NCBI GenBank assembly: GCA_003864495.1
Contig: ML133365.1
Location: 2,983,856 to 3,047,855, forward strand
DNA length: 64,000 nucleotides
Source: Nemopilema nomurai
Taxonomy: Eukaryota; Cnidaria; Scyphozoa; Rhizostomeae; Rhizostomatidae
Direction of reading: 5' to 3'
Below, one piece after another: positions 11,336 to 23,129 of this stretch. How positions within the stretch are numbered: the first letter of the stretch is position 1; every line of letters starts with the position of its first letter. Below the pieces are notes generated by a model. It saw only the letters and a list, made by a program, of their open reading frames with translations, ran no database searches and was not told the origin of the DNA. A program made the translations under genes and the position numbers.

Positions 11336-11863
11336 ACTCTTGTGTGCTTAATTGTAGGGGAGGGTCATATTGCATTGTTCAAAATTTTTCACCCTTCATT
11401 TTGTATTGACCCCCCTCCCCCCATTTTATGGAAATCTCAAAGGACGACCAACCTCCTCATTTTATTATCAACATTATTAGACATTTTAAACTTCTCCGAA
11501 AAAAATGGTTTGGCTCCATACAAAACTCTTTTTAAGAAAAAATAAATCAGAGTTTAAAATTTCAAAAGCGTTTACTCATTGTCATCATCCATATTTAAAT
11601 TGTCTTTTAACTCTATTTTTTGCTTCTCGTTCTTGAGCTCTACGCCTCTGCCGTTCACCAGCTAACATGTTTTTGACTCTGTCCAAAATGCACTTGCAAT
11701 ATCTCACCCCCCCTCCAATTTTTTTCACCCCCTTCATTTTAGATGCTTATTTACGATTTTCCCTGTAGTTCATTTTATTATGACCCCTCCACTTTATGAA
11801 AATCTAGGAAAATGTCCACCCCCCTCTTTATTTGACCCCCATTACAATTAAGCACACAAGAGT
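11336..11863. mobile_element. 528-bp non-coding element with 21-bp terminal inverted repeats
   Basis: The 20 bases ACTCTTGTGTGCTTAATTGT plus A at 11336-11356 are perfectly inverted at 11843-11863. Just inside, both ends go into G-rich (left) or C-rich (right) blocks ending in GGGTC/GACCC. Two internal segments (about 11380-11450 and 11710-11810) resemble each other directly, both with CACCC..TTCATTTT and a CCCCTCC..(A)CTTTATG or CCATTTTATG block. No transposase is encoded. A target-site duplication was not clear, so the superfamily is unassigned; a MITE is the likeliest reading. Confidence 0.6.
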
Positions 11864-13712
11864 AACCTTCAACACGAAGGATGGATAGCAAAATCTTTTC
11901 AAATTACCTGCTATCATAGGGCTCAGAGAAAAGCCTAATTGAGCAATAAACTAAACCCAAAAAATTACTTCAAATGAAGTTTCCCTCGCATGTGGCAATA
12001 ATCTTATGACTGTTTCAAGTAGGAAAGGTCTTTCATTTTCCTATGCTAAGCTAGCTGGCAACCTTGGACTGTTGCCATGGCGAAGATGCTTGCGAGGCTC
12101 AATTCCCAAGAGAACAGGCCAAACAGAGTTCAACGCTCTTTCTCCAATTCTTTCAAGCTTATGGCCATCTGCTTTCCTTTATTTAGTCAGTTTTATCGCA
12201 AATGTTTGAAAGAAGTGTTATTTCATTAGCCTACTTTTATGATTTACGAGGCCTAGCAACCTCTGAGCTTGTCACTTGCTTTATAATCTTGGCAATTTTC
12301 ATAGAATAGAGTATTCCATAACTTTGTGTTAAAAGCCTTTCGATATTGTAAACTCTTTTACCGTTAACAAGTTGTCCAAACCCTCTCATATAAAGTAGAG
12401 ACAGAAATAGCAGAAGAAAGTAGCTTTGCCGCGAGGCCCTACGATGCTCTAGTGCTCATGCTCCAAAGAGGTAAAACTGGGGGGTGCCATAATTCAATCA
12501 AATTTCTTCAGACTTGGGCGAATATCCTAAACAGAAACCGCCTCCGCTGTTACACCTTCCCATCCCCTTGCCGTAGGTGTATGTCGTTGGCATCCAAAGT
12601 TCGACTGCATTTCTTAGGTGGTGGCGCGGAGCGTGCAAAAGAAAATGTAACCAATTGCAACAGTTCGATGGATTAGGCAGATGCCAGCTCATACAAGCAC
12701 CTCTTGTTTCATTTGCATCAAGAGATTCGTGAACATTGTACGTGGAAGCTGTAGTCTACCAACATTCGGCAGCATCTTGCGGTGCTTGGCCTCCTAACAA
12801 CTCTCTTTACCTCAAGTTTCTTTGCTATTATTTCATGCATCTTCACAACAAGCCAATCTTGTTTCACTGTGCTTTCATTACATTTTGCAACCCTTTGCGC
12901 ATGAGATTTCATCACCACCAAAGATCTATTTTAGCGTACTGTGAAAACTTGTCTGTTACATACCAATTTGCCTTGGGGTTCAAGGAAGTAGGATTCTAAC
13001 CCCTTTTCTACGTCAACCAAGAAGAGAGTTATTTCAATTCCTCTTCAGCCGTCCATAAACACCTTAGCCCTATTCACGTAGGCAGCAGGGTGCAGTGAAT
13101 AAGATAGATAGAGCTATCTTCTGAAGAAACACTCAAAAATTTTATCATCAAATAAAACTGGCGACCTCCATGAATTCTACTGTCTTAGCGCTGCTTTCAG
13201 TTCTCTCGACGTTGTACAATGTTTACTTAATCAATCTATAAAATAATTACTGAAACATGAAAGAAGTCATAGCGATATGCTCAAGTAAACACCCTTAAAC
13301 AACTCCAAAATTCGGGTTTTGCGCACAATTCCGGATGGAGGTAAAAACAACTGATACGCAAATCACTTTGCTATAGAAAAAAGTTCCAAATTTCTACCCT
13401 TCGCACACGTATACGTGGTCTCAAAGACTGCGTAGAGGGCTAGTCAATAAAGATCTAATTACGAGTATGGTTCATGAGGAAGGCACAAATGTTTGGTTAA
13501 CTGTTTGTCTTTTGTGGTTTGGATTTTGAAAGAGTAACGTATTGAAAATAAAGTTCGCCATGTAATCTCCGTGGATCGGTAGGTGAATAGAAATGCGGTA
13601 TCAAGCGAGAGGTATAATAAAAACTAAAAGCGTAAATGAGTTTGTTTACATAAAAGCAAATGAACCTTTCTAAATATTTCCACTCGTCCCTAACGGAGTA
13701 TTAAAAATCGCA
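11864..13712. other. intergenic and DIDO1 3' side
   Basis: No coding exon seen. An RFX X-box-like palindrome (GTTGCCATGGCGAA, 12071-12084) is isolated. The 3' UTR of the minus-strand DIDO1 gene should start at 13712 and run leftward; I could not place its poly(A) signal. Confidence 0.4.
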
Positions 13713-16700
13713 CTATCTATATTGGTAGCCACGCCCTCGTTCGTGCGAATTAGTCCTATGTCCCCTGTGTCCAGCTCCTTCCCATGACCGTTCATAGTCT
13801 CTTTCGCGCTCGTGGTAGTTGTTGTAGTTCGCCTCGTCCTGATGCCGGGGCCTTCGATGCCCCCGATTATCATTGTCATAACCATACTGTTGTGCCGGGT
13901 AATAATCGCCTCGCCACTTGTCGTATCCCTGCTCGTCACCTTCCCAGTTTCTATGCTCCCTAGGCCGACTGCCCTCGTGCGGGAAGCCTTGCCACGACGC
14001 ATCTTGTTCCCGACGCCCGCCCGGCCATTGTCGGGGGTAGGACTCGTCCCTGTACCGGTCCTGGTAGCCTCCGCCATGCGGTTCGCCTGGACGGTACTGG
14101 TTGTACGTACTTGGCGCCTGCCCGTCCGGTCGATCCGACGGCCACTGCTCTGCCGGCGGCCTGGCCGCATTTGGGTGCGGAACTGGCGCACCTTCTCGCG
14201 GACGGTGGACGGCATCAGTGTTATCCTGTCGAAAATACGGCGGCTGTTGGGGGTGAGGCTGTTGGGGGTGAGGCTGTTGAGGGTGAGGCTGTTGAGGGTG
14301 AGGCTGTTGGGGGTGAAGAGGCTGTTGGGGATGAAGAGGCTGTTGGGGGCGGGGCTGTAGACCATGCTGGACCTGGCGCGTGTCTGCGGCATTCTGGGCC
14401 GACGGACTCGTCACGTTGCTACTGGCACTAGACGGACTAGTGAGGCTCGACTGTGAACGCGCGGATGGACTTTGAACGTTGCCCGCGCTCATGTGCGGCT
14501 GGACGGGCTGGTAGCGCGGACTTGCGCCTAAGCGCGGATCAGCGAGGTTGCTCGCCGAAAAGCTTCCTGCTCTCCGATCCAAAATCTTGTCTGGTAGTTT
14601 GATTGGCGGCAACTCCGGCATTTTAGCTTCATGCTTTTTCGTCATTTCCAAGGGGAACGGAAGCTGAAAAAGTCAGAGAATGCTTATCATCGGTGTTACA
14701 CTTTTAAGTAAATCAAGAAATCAAGTGAATAAAGAAAATCGAATGTGGTTTGAATAAAATAGAATGTGGGAATGTAAGTAAATTTGGAATTATCTGTTGA
14801 AGGACAAACGGAAGGGTCATCTGAATTTGCGGGGCACTAGATCACCGAGTCGCGGAGGAGCAAGAATCATGGCCATTTGTAACTCGGAGGGGGGGGGGGC
14901 AGGGATGGACTGGCACTTTTCTATAACAAAGATAACGTGCTTGGTAAATGGTAATAGATTTCTCCTTATGAAAATGAAAAGTTTCCACGCACGAAAATGC
15001 GTGAAAATGCGTTTCCACGCACGAAAATGCGTGAAAATGCGTTTCCACGCACGAAAATGCGTGAAAATGCGTTTCCACGCACGAAAATGCGTTTCCACGC
15101 ACGAGTCTTTAAACTAAACGGTCAGTTCTTGTACCCTATTCACAACTGCATCAAGTACATTTATCAAAGAGCAACTAATTAGCACTAGGTATTTTTCAGC
15201 AAATAACGTCCGTCTTCCTTGCAACCATTGCATAATTGGTCAAAGTGCAAAAAGCAATAGTGGTCATTTTTCCAAGCTGCGCGGCCATGCTCCAGTGGCA
15301 CAGTCGGTTAGCGCGTCGTACTTATAAGTCAGTATTGACGAAGAAATGCGAAGGTCGAGAGTTCGAGCCTCTCCTGGAGCAGTGTTTTTTTCCCGGCCTC
15401 CAACAAGCGTTGAGAAGTCAATACGTTGTCACTTTTCACATGATTTTGCAAATCCCACAAAAATGACAAACATAAAATTTTTTTTGAAACAAGAGCCGGC
15501 TAATTATCCTTGATATAAAGATACATATCCAGGACTTAAATTTAACAAAAGAGATAATATACCGGTCAGAATAAACGGTTCGACGACTTTCATTGAATGG
15601 TATTTAGACAAAATTGTGGAGGGGAGGAGTCATGTTAAAACTCTGGTGATAGATGTTGGAAAAGGAAGGATGACCATTGGTTGAGATTGCACATCTCAAT
15701 CATGTTGACTGAGCGAATTTTATTTCCTTAACCTACCATGTGCATTTTCCTTTTTCGAGTATTTTCAGTAGGCCAAGATTACATAAAAAAAGTCATTGCA
15801 ATGAAAGTTAACTACTGAATTGATGCAAATTAAAGACAAATAATAGAAATATACCTAAATGAGTTAGTAAATAGATAAAATAAAATGAAGCAGTATGTAA
15901 TCAATTTCTTCTCTTTTTATTTCCTACTGTTAAAAAATGATGAAAGATCGGTAGAAAACTTTGCCGCGCTTGTTATTCAACTCTTACTTGTGACTATAAC
16001 GCTGTAATTGTTGAGCTCAAAGAGGCATAGAAACATAAAGCTATCATATCGTTTGCATCTATGATTGTCAGATCAGATTGATATCATTGGAGGCATTTCT
16101 AATGTCACTAAATGCACGCAGACTGTTGACAAGTTGAAAAGGAGAGAAAAAGGCACAAAGTCAACAAGGGAGCACTTCTGACGATCTAGGAAACGAACAA
16201 ACCCCCCTCCCCCTTGTTTACCCATCAGATTTGCAAGAATCCCACGGGCAATTTTTCTGAAAAATTGGGGGTGGGGAATAGCTTCCCAAAAATTTCGAAG
16301 CTGCATTGGAGCCGAAAAAAATTCATCTGATTTTAATTGGATTGTCTGAGATGAACTTGATCACCGCTAATAAAGCGCGAAAAATTTAGGGGAACTTCCA
16401 GTGACAGCAACCCTAGGCTAAAGGGGTTAAGCAGTTGAAAGGCAATTTGGCATCGAGTGGGAGTCAAGGGTACAGTTCGTCTTCCACTTCGGATGCCAGG
16501 AGGCCTTGAAAAATGGGTAGTTGGCCTCAACAATTCTAAGAGAAAAGCAACTCACATTTGGCTTGTCGTCAATCTTCTTGAGCGAAGACGGCATCGAAAT
16601 GTCCTCAATGAGGTCCAACACGAAGTCGTCCTCCGGGTCATACGGCTCGTCGCCGGGGGGGATCGCCTTTGGCTCCTCTCTCCTCTCCACCTCCAGAGCC

Positions 16701-17953
16701 GGATCTAGGTCGTCCTCTGGGTCATACGGCTCGTCTCCATCGCCGGCCCTTTTCGTGTCACTCCCACTTGGAGCATAAGCCGCACTGATGTGGTCAGCTG
16801 GTGCAGATGTCGCAGTTGGATGCGTCTCTGTTGGGACAAAACCCACCGAAGGAATGGCGTGTGTGCCGCTTGGCGAAGTGGCCGTACCAGAGGCTGACGG
16901 AAAACGTGATGTTGTCGGGTATTCCGACGAATTGGACGACAACCCGACCGACGCGGGGGCATTTGCAATAGGGGTTGGCGTATACCCAACAGGTGCCGGT
17001 TTGTTTTCAACCGGTGCCGATGCAACGCCCGCGGATGCCGAGGGATATCCTGAAGTGGCTGGTACATTGCTAATGGGAGTGGGCGTGTACCCGGGGGAAT
17101 GCCTAGCCGAGGCACTCGCCACAGAGCCAGCTGAATCGGAGGAAGGCACGCCATACAGTGAAGAGGATGACTGCAAATTGCCCGGTTGGGAATGGGGGGT
17201 CGAAGCGACAGACCTTTCCCGCCCAGCTAAGGTCGAAGTTGGAGTGGGAATTCCTAAGGCTTGGTTCTCAGACATCTGTGCACGAATCTGAAAATTAAGA
17301 GAATTCAACGAATAATTACAATCGACAGGACAACATAAAAGGGAAAGGCTGCGGGTGGCCAGACGATTCTTAAGGGCGTTGTGCGAGAGAAACTTTGACC
17401 ATAGAGATAACGGTGTACGGGCGTTCGGCCATAAATCACTTTGGTGACACTCTGAAAGGACAAAGCAGATCAAGAAAAGACGCGCGGCCCCTTACCTCTG
17501 CCTGCAGCTTAAGAAGTTCCTGCTTCTGTTTTGCAAACTTCTCCTCCATTTCCTTGCCCTCTTCGTTCGGTGCGGCAGACGAGTTCGGTGCGGCAGACGA
17601 GTTCGATGCGGCCGCCGACGGGGCGTTGGACGAGGGCGACGCGATATCGGGCGTGTACGAGGGCGTGTACGAAGGCGTGTACGAGGGCGTGTAAGAGGGC
17701 GTGTACGACCCGGCAGACTCCGTGCTGTCCAGGCTTTGTGCTGCGCGCTGCTTGCCGAACACGATGTCCTCGTACTTGTGTTTCTCCTCCTTCTTGTGTT
17801 TCTCCTCCTTCTTGTGCTTGTGCTTCTTCTTCGACTTCTTCATTGCCACTTCCGCCGGCTCGTGGTTGCCTGGCTTCGAGCGCTTCGCAGGTGCCACTGG
17901 CTTGCTACGCACCACTATCCCAATCAGCATATGCGGCCGCGGCTCTGGCATCC
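13713..17953 (-). CDS. DIDO1: DIDO1 exons 20-22, disordered repeat-rich tail
   Basis: After the last SPOC strand, exon 20 (17953-17496) is Lys-rich (KKSKKKHKHKKEEKHKKEE), then carries five SYTP tetrapeptides and a coiled stretch. Exon 21 (17287-16556) is Ser/Pro/Ala-rich with three YTPTPI motifs and two copies of DEPYDPEDD. Exon 22 (14663-13713) has a HPQQP tandem repeat and an Arg/Gly/Tyr-rich end to the stop at 13713. Low-complexity tails are typical of DIDO1. The DEPYDPEDD pair and the YxxR-rich end may be protein or RNA contacts (inference). Confidence 0.88.
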
Positions 17954-20900
17954 CTGCGGAAATCGGAAAGCTTTGCAAAAAGAACTTCGCGCAAGAAACA
18001 TAATAATCATGACAATTGCAAAGTTTGACAAACAGACGCTGCATGCTTCAGAACCATAGAGATAGGATAATAAAGCACTAGAGTGATAACGAGGCTCCTC
18101 TCATGTGTGATTTTGTGCGCCATATTGTTGAAGGTCCGAAGAAATCCGAGTCACCACTATAAGGAGGTATGCCGTTTCGACGTTTTAAAGATCGAAAGAA
18201 GCGCTCTCTGCACGGTTTACACTAATTATGGGGACAAAAACTACTTTGAAACAAAGGAAAATGATATTGCTGCATGTTGGTAGGGAAATTTGTTCCAGAA
18301 TTTTGATTTTTATGAAGTTTTTGTTCTGGTGACTATGATGCTCTGGTTGGCCAGAAGTGATAAAATATAACTAAAATTATTTTGTTCTTCTTTGAACTGA
18401 CAGAAAGTAAGAAACACGTATTATGATGTTTGATTAATGAACTTATTATCTGCAGTGGAGCAAAAGCTTTGCACTAAGCTTGCGGCCGGCCTTATTTACT
18501 TCGTCAGAGAAGAACAAATGCAAAAGCGGCTCTAGTATAGTGAAATCGTACGTCGGAGGGAATACAGGTGTGTTCCGGGTGCAACCTCCTGTAAATATCC
18601 CTGCTTCTCTTAGAGCTCAAGCATTTAGAAAATGTTCGTTCTATTAGCAAAAAGGTATTCGTGTCTAAAGGCGTCATCTTGAGTTTACGCCAAGGAGTTG
18701 ACTAATTTTAGTGCGCGCTTTTATTCTGAAGACATTTAAACAGTGTACTATCAAACTCACGGTACTAACCCGTGAAAGGTAATTTTTCTCCAGTTCTTCG
18801 TTCAAAACGAGCCCTCGACCAACGCACTGTCACGCAATCAGTTGGAATTTCGAAGATAATTTGGATCGAAAACAAGTGGCTGAGTACTTGTATGAAATTC
18901 GCGGATTTCTTACTTTCCACAAGATGGCGCACAAAAAACCACCCTCAGTCTGGTTGAAACAATAGATTCCGCACTCTAGTGTTTTCATTAGCCTGTCTCT
19001 ATGTTTAGTACTGTCTTCTGTGGAGGCTGCATTTAAGCTGCATGGTGAATGCAGGGCCTCCTTCAAACATTCAATTACGGGTGCGTTTTCTTTCTTTACA
19101 CATACGCAACTACACATCCTTAACGTGACTGCGCGGTCCGGTCTTGCAAGCCTGTTCTCATAAATGACTCAAATGAACCGAACAGAGCATTCGGCTGATA
19201 CTGCTTGCTTCAAAGAATAAAAAGAGCCCTGGGGCCAGTTACCTGGTCCATCAAACGGCTGCAGCTCGGGCGGAACCGGGTCATGCGATGCAATCGGTAC
19301 CACATACATGTCCTTGACCCCCGAGTGGCAGTTCCCTATCACCCCTATTCGCTTCCTTGTGTAGAAATACGTATACAAGGCTACATAGTCCTTCTTGTCG
19401 TCCTCCGCAGCCATTTCGAAGCGCAGCACGTCTATGGTCTAGAAGAAGATGCGTAATCAACAACCGACGCAAACGCAGATCTTGCGTAAGGGGCAACAAG
19501 AACTTGTTTAGGAAGGTCAATATCACCTTCTGCATGAATTCAGCATTGTTGTGGAAAAATCAGAGTGCAGCCAAGGGAGAGAACAAAAAGGGGAGAGAAC
19601 TAAAAGGAGAGAGAGCTAAAGAGGGAGAGATAAAGGGAGAGAACTAAAGGGAGAGAGAGCTAAAGGGAGAGAGAGCTTAAGGGAGAGAGAGCTAAAGGGA
19701 GAGAACTAAAGGGAGAGAACAAAAAGGGGAGAGAACTAAAAGGAGAGAGAACAAAAAGGAGAGAGAGCTAAAGAGGGAGAGATAAAGGGAGAGAACTAAA
19801 GGGAGAGAGAGCAAAAGGGAGAGAGCTAAAGGGAGAGAGCTAAAGGGAGAGGGCTAAAGGGAGAGAGCTAAAGGGAGAGAGCTAAAGGGAGAGAACTAAA
19901 AGGAGAGAGATAAAGGGAGAGAGAGCCAAAGGGAGAGAGAGAGCTAAAGAAAGAGAGCTAAAAGAAGAGAACAAAAGGGAGAGAGAGCTAGGGGGAGAGA
20001 GCTAGAGGGAGAGAGCTAAAGAGAGAGATAGCTAAAGGGAGAGAGCTAAAGGGAGAGGGCTAAAGAGAGGGAGTTAAAGGAAGAGAGTAAAAGGGAGATG
20101 GCTATAAGGAAATGAATCATTTTGATACCTTGTGGGTGGTGCTTTTCAGCTGAAAGAGGTAATCCCAAACTTGTTCGTGCTTTATCCTCCCGTAAACCTG
20201 CAGCGTCTCGGGCAGCAGTTTCAGCAAATTGTCGCACGGCCCAGATATGCGGTAGACGTTCGTGGCGAACTTGGCCACACTCGGCATCACGACGACGCCC
20301 TTCCACAACGGATCCGACCTCTCTTTCGAAGGCAATGGAATGTGTATTGGCGATCGATTCATACTTTCTATTAGATCGGGCGAGCTAGAAAGGCGAAGGC
20401 GTTAAGCAATCAGCACACTGAAAACAACAGGCGGTAACTGAGATACAAAGAAAAGCAGAGTAAAGCTTCCCCCCTAGGAGCAGGTATGGGGAAATCCTCA
20501 AAATTATCGGACCCTTCCCATTTGCCCTGTGAGTCCTATGGTGCAAAGGATGGGAGACCAACCCACTTCTACGTCATCTTTACTCCCCCAGTCAATCGAC
20601 CAGGTACCCATTCACTGCTGGGAGACGGTGAAATGTCCATTGTCCGCGCCTGGGCTCGAACCCAGGGCATTGCGCATTGAAGGCCAGTGAACCAGCTACC
20701 TGACCAGCGCGCCTTACGCAGCACGTGTGTTAAAATGCGAATAACTAACTGGCTAACGAGCCATGTGATCCTAAGATGGTCAAAATAAGAAGTTTTCCAG
20801 CTTTCAAGAAGGAAGATGGTGCCTGCTTACCTCTGTCTCAGGTCGTTTTCATCCGGCGAATCGGTGGGCGATGGCATCGAGCTCTCTGGGATCGCTTGAA

Positions 20901-23083
20901 TTCTGCAACGAAAACGAAGGCTCAGAAGATAAAATGTCAAATACATAACAAGTCAAGATTTTGATTAATAGCAACAGTCGAAAAGGATAACTATTTGTTT
21001 AGAAAAGCAGGCCGCCCCGGGGCTAAACAGCTGTATCCAGTGACGCATCTACCCATGGGCCTACTGGGCCCGAGCCCAAGGGGCCCCTAAGGGTTTTAAT
21101 TCTAGAGGGCCCCAAGCAAAATTTTGTTAGCCTATACGAAGAGCTCTTGATTTATTGAGTATCATGACAATAACTATTTTGGCCCATTTCAGGTGCCCTT
21201 TTTACTTTGGGCCCAGAGCCCCAGCAGTCGTAAATGCGGCCCTGGTTGTATCTAATGATGCATGGTGTGTATCTTGCATAAGGACTTCGTGTTGAAGCGA
21301 TAGAGAAAACGGACCAAGGAAATTAGATCTACTGTTGTTTTTTCGATCTTACTGAAAAAAACGTTGAGCGTTTATATTTAATTTGTACAGCGCTGCACGA
21401 TATCGTAAAGATGGCCACTTACACACTAGTTGAAACATGTGGCAAAATGGGCTGTTTCTCCCCGGCAGGCTGCTGCTTCCCGGTGCAAATCTTGCAGTTC
21501 AAATCGAACAAATGGCTGCTGTGCTGTTCCGTCGAGTCTTCGAACGTCAACGGAGCCCCGCCCTCCTCCACGGCGGCGTCTTTGTGTTCCTCCGCAGTTT
21601 CAATGTGCGTTTCAAGGTTGTGCATGTCTTCTTCTCCCTCGTTCTCCAGCTCTATCTCACCCTGCACGATGAACACAGGAATCTTGATTAACAAAAAGTA
21701 CCAGAATCGTACCAAAGAGCTTTTAAGAATCATAGCAAACGATTTTGTTCAGGTTCTTGGACAAAAAAAAGCCGTTAGCTGCTAGTCATTTGAATTATTT
21801 ATTCATCCAGCTAAAAGTTTTTTGGAACTCAGCTTTGACTCTGCCAAGGAACAATCACTACGGAATGGCAAAGCAAATGGCTCCCCATCCAATTGGCAAT
21901 CGAATCCTTACAAAATGTAGCTGCGTTGCGGCGAGTACAACAGGGCGACTACGTCGGCAGCAAAAGAGGCACCGGCATAAAAGGAGGCACCGGCATAAAA
22001 GGAGGCACCGGCATAAAAGGAGGCACCGGCATAAAAGGAGGCACCGGCATAAAAGGAGGCACCGGCATAAAAGGAGGCACCGGCATAAAAGGAGGCACCG
22101 GCATAAAAGGAGGCACCGGCATAAAAGGAGGCATACTTTGTGGGTTTTCTTGACAGCATGCTTCAGAGCCAGCGCATCTTCTTCCTCTCGCTTTTTGATC
22201 ATCTCAATGTTCTAGAAAAAGCGGGTTTCCTTTTATATGTTCATAAAGGAAACCGAATGAAGGTAATAACCAATGGGGTGAGGGACAACAAAAGGATAGT
22301 TTTCGAAACAGTAGACAAGAATCGACATCATATAGTATGCCGCATCCACATTATAAATAAAACACACGAAAAACTCATAACCAATTAACAAACTGAAGTT
22401 AATCACTCGTTAATCACCAGAAAACAAACGTACGTGCTTAGCCTCTCTTTCGCGCCACTTGGCCAGCTCTGCTGACGCCAGCTGCTCCGGCGACATGTGC
22501 ACCAACTTCGCGGGGGACAGTTCGCCGAGCACAACTTGCTTGTACAAACTCTGGACAACAATAATTTGGGTAAGACGAAAGTTTTCATTTAACAAAGAGA
22601 ATGAGGCCTTTCCCTCACAGTTGAAAAGGCAAGATACAGTAATTCTGAAGTTCGCAAATCTTTTCAAAGAACCCCTTTTGGCTGCGATCCACCCTTTCAT
22701 CAAAAGAACATTTGCACGACTTAAAGCAACCAATCAACTCTTACAAACGTCCAAAAGGCAACATCAATGGGCGCTCTTCAACATCGGCAACAGGGGATCA
22801 TCAATATAAATCTAGTCTACTCAAATAAATCGAAGTGTCTTTCTTAGGATTCATACCCTATTCTTGGAATCCTTCAGATTGAAAATCAAACTCCGATATT
22901 TGGTTTTGTATTTTTGTCCAGTATCTCCGTACATCTTAACAATCTCATCTTCGATTGTAGAGCAGATCTTTGCAACTTCGTCTACATTCACGTCCATCTC
23001 AACTTCTCGACACCTGGGCAGGGCAAGAAAGTTTAAAATGTTAACAACAGTGAAGCTAGTAACGAAGCTGTACTAAGCCGAAT

Positions 23084-23129
<46 letters not shown>

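Noticed and set aside
12071..12084. RFX X-box-like palindrome GTTGCCATGGCGAA
   Set aside because: Only 12 of 14 consensus positions and no gene start nearby.
13812..14431. Long plus-strand frames opposite DIDO1 exon 22
   Set aside because: Shadows of a repetitive GC-rich coding exon; the minus-strand frame joins to upstream exons in phase and has the expected composition.
16788..18059. Plus-strand frames of 100-167 codons
   Set aside because: Antisense shadows of DIDO1 exons 20-21.
21971..22132. CRISPR-like regular repeats
   Set aside because: Direct tandem units without spacers in an animal intron; a minisatellite.
21858..22202. Open frames of 60-156 codons in several frames through 21.9-22.2 kb
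   Set aside because: They are translations of the 18-bp minisatellite, whose unit length keeps every frame open; the real coding here is DIDO1 exon 15 on the minus strand.
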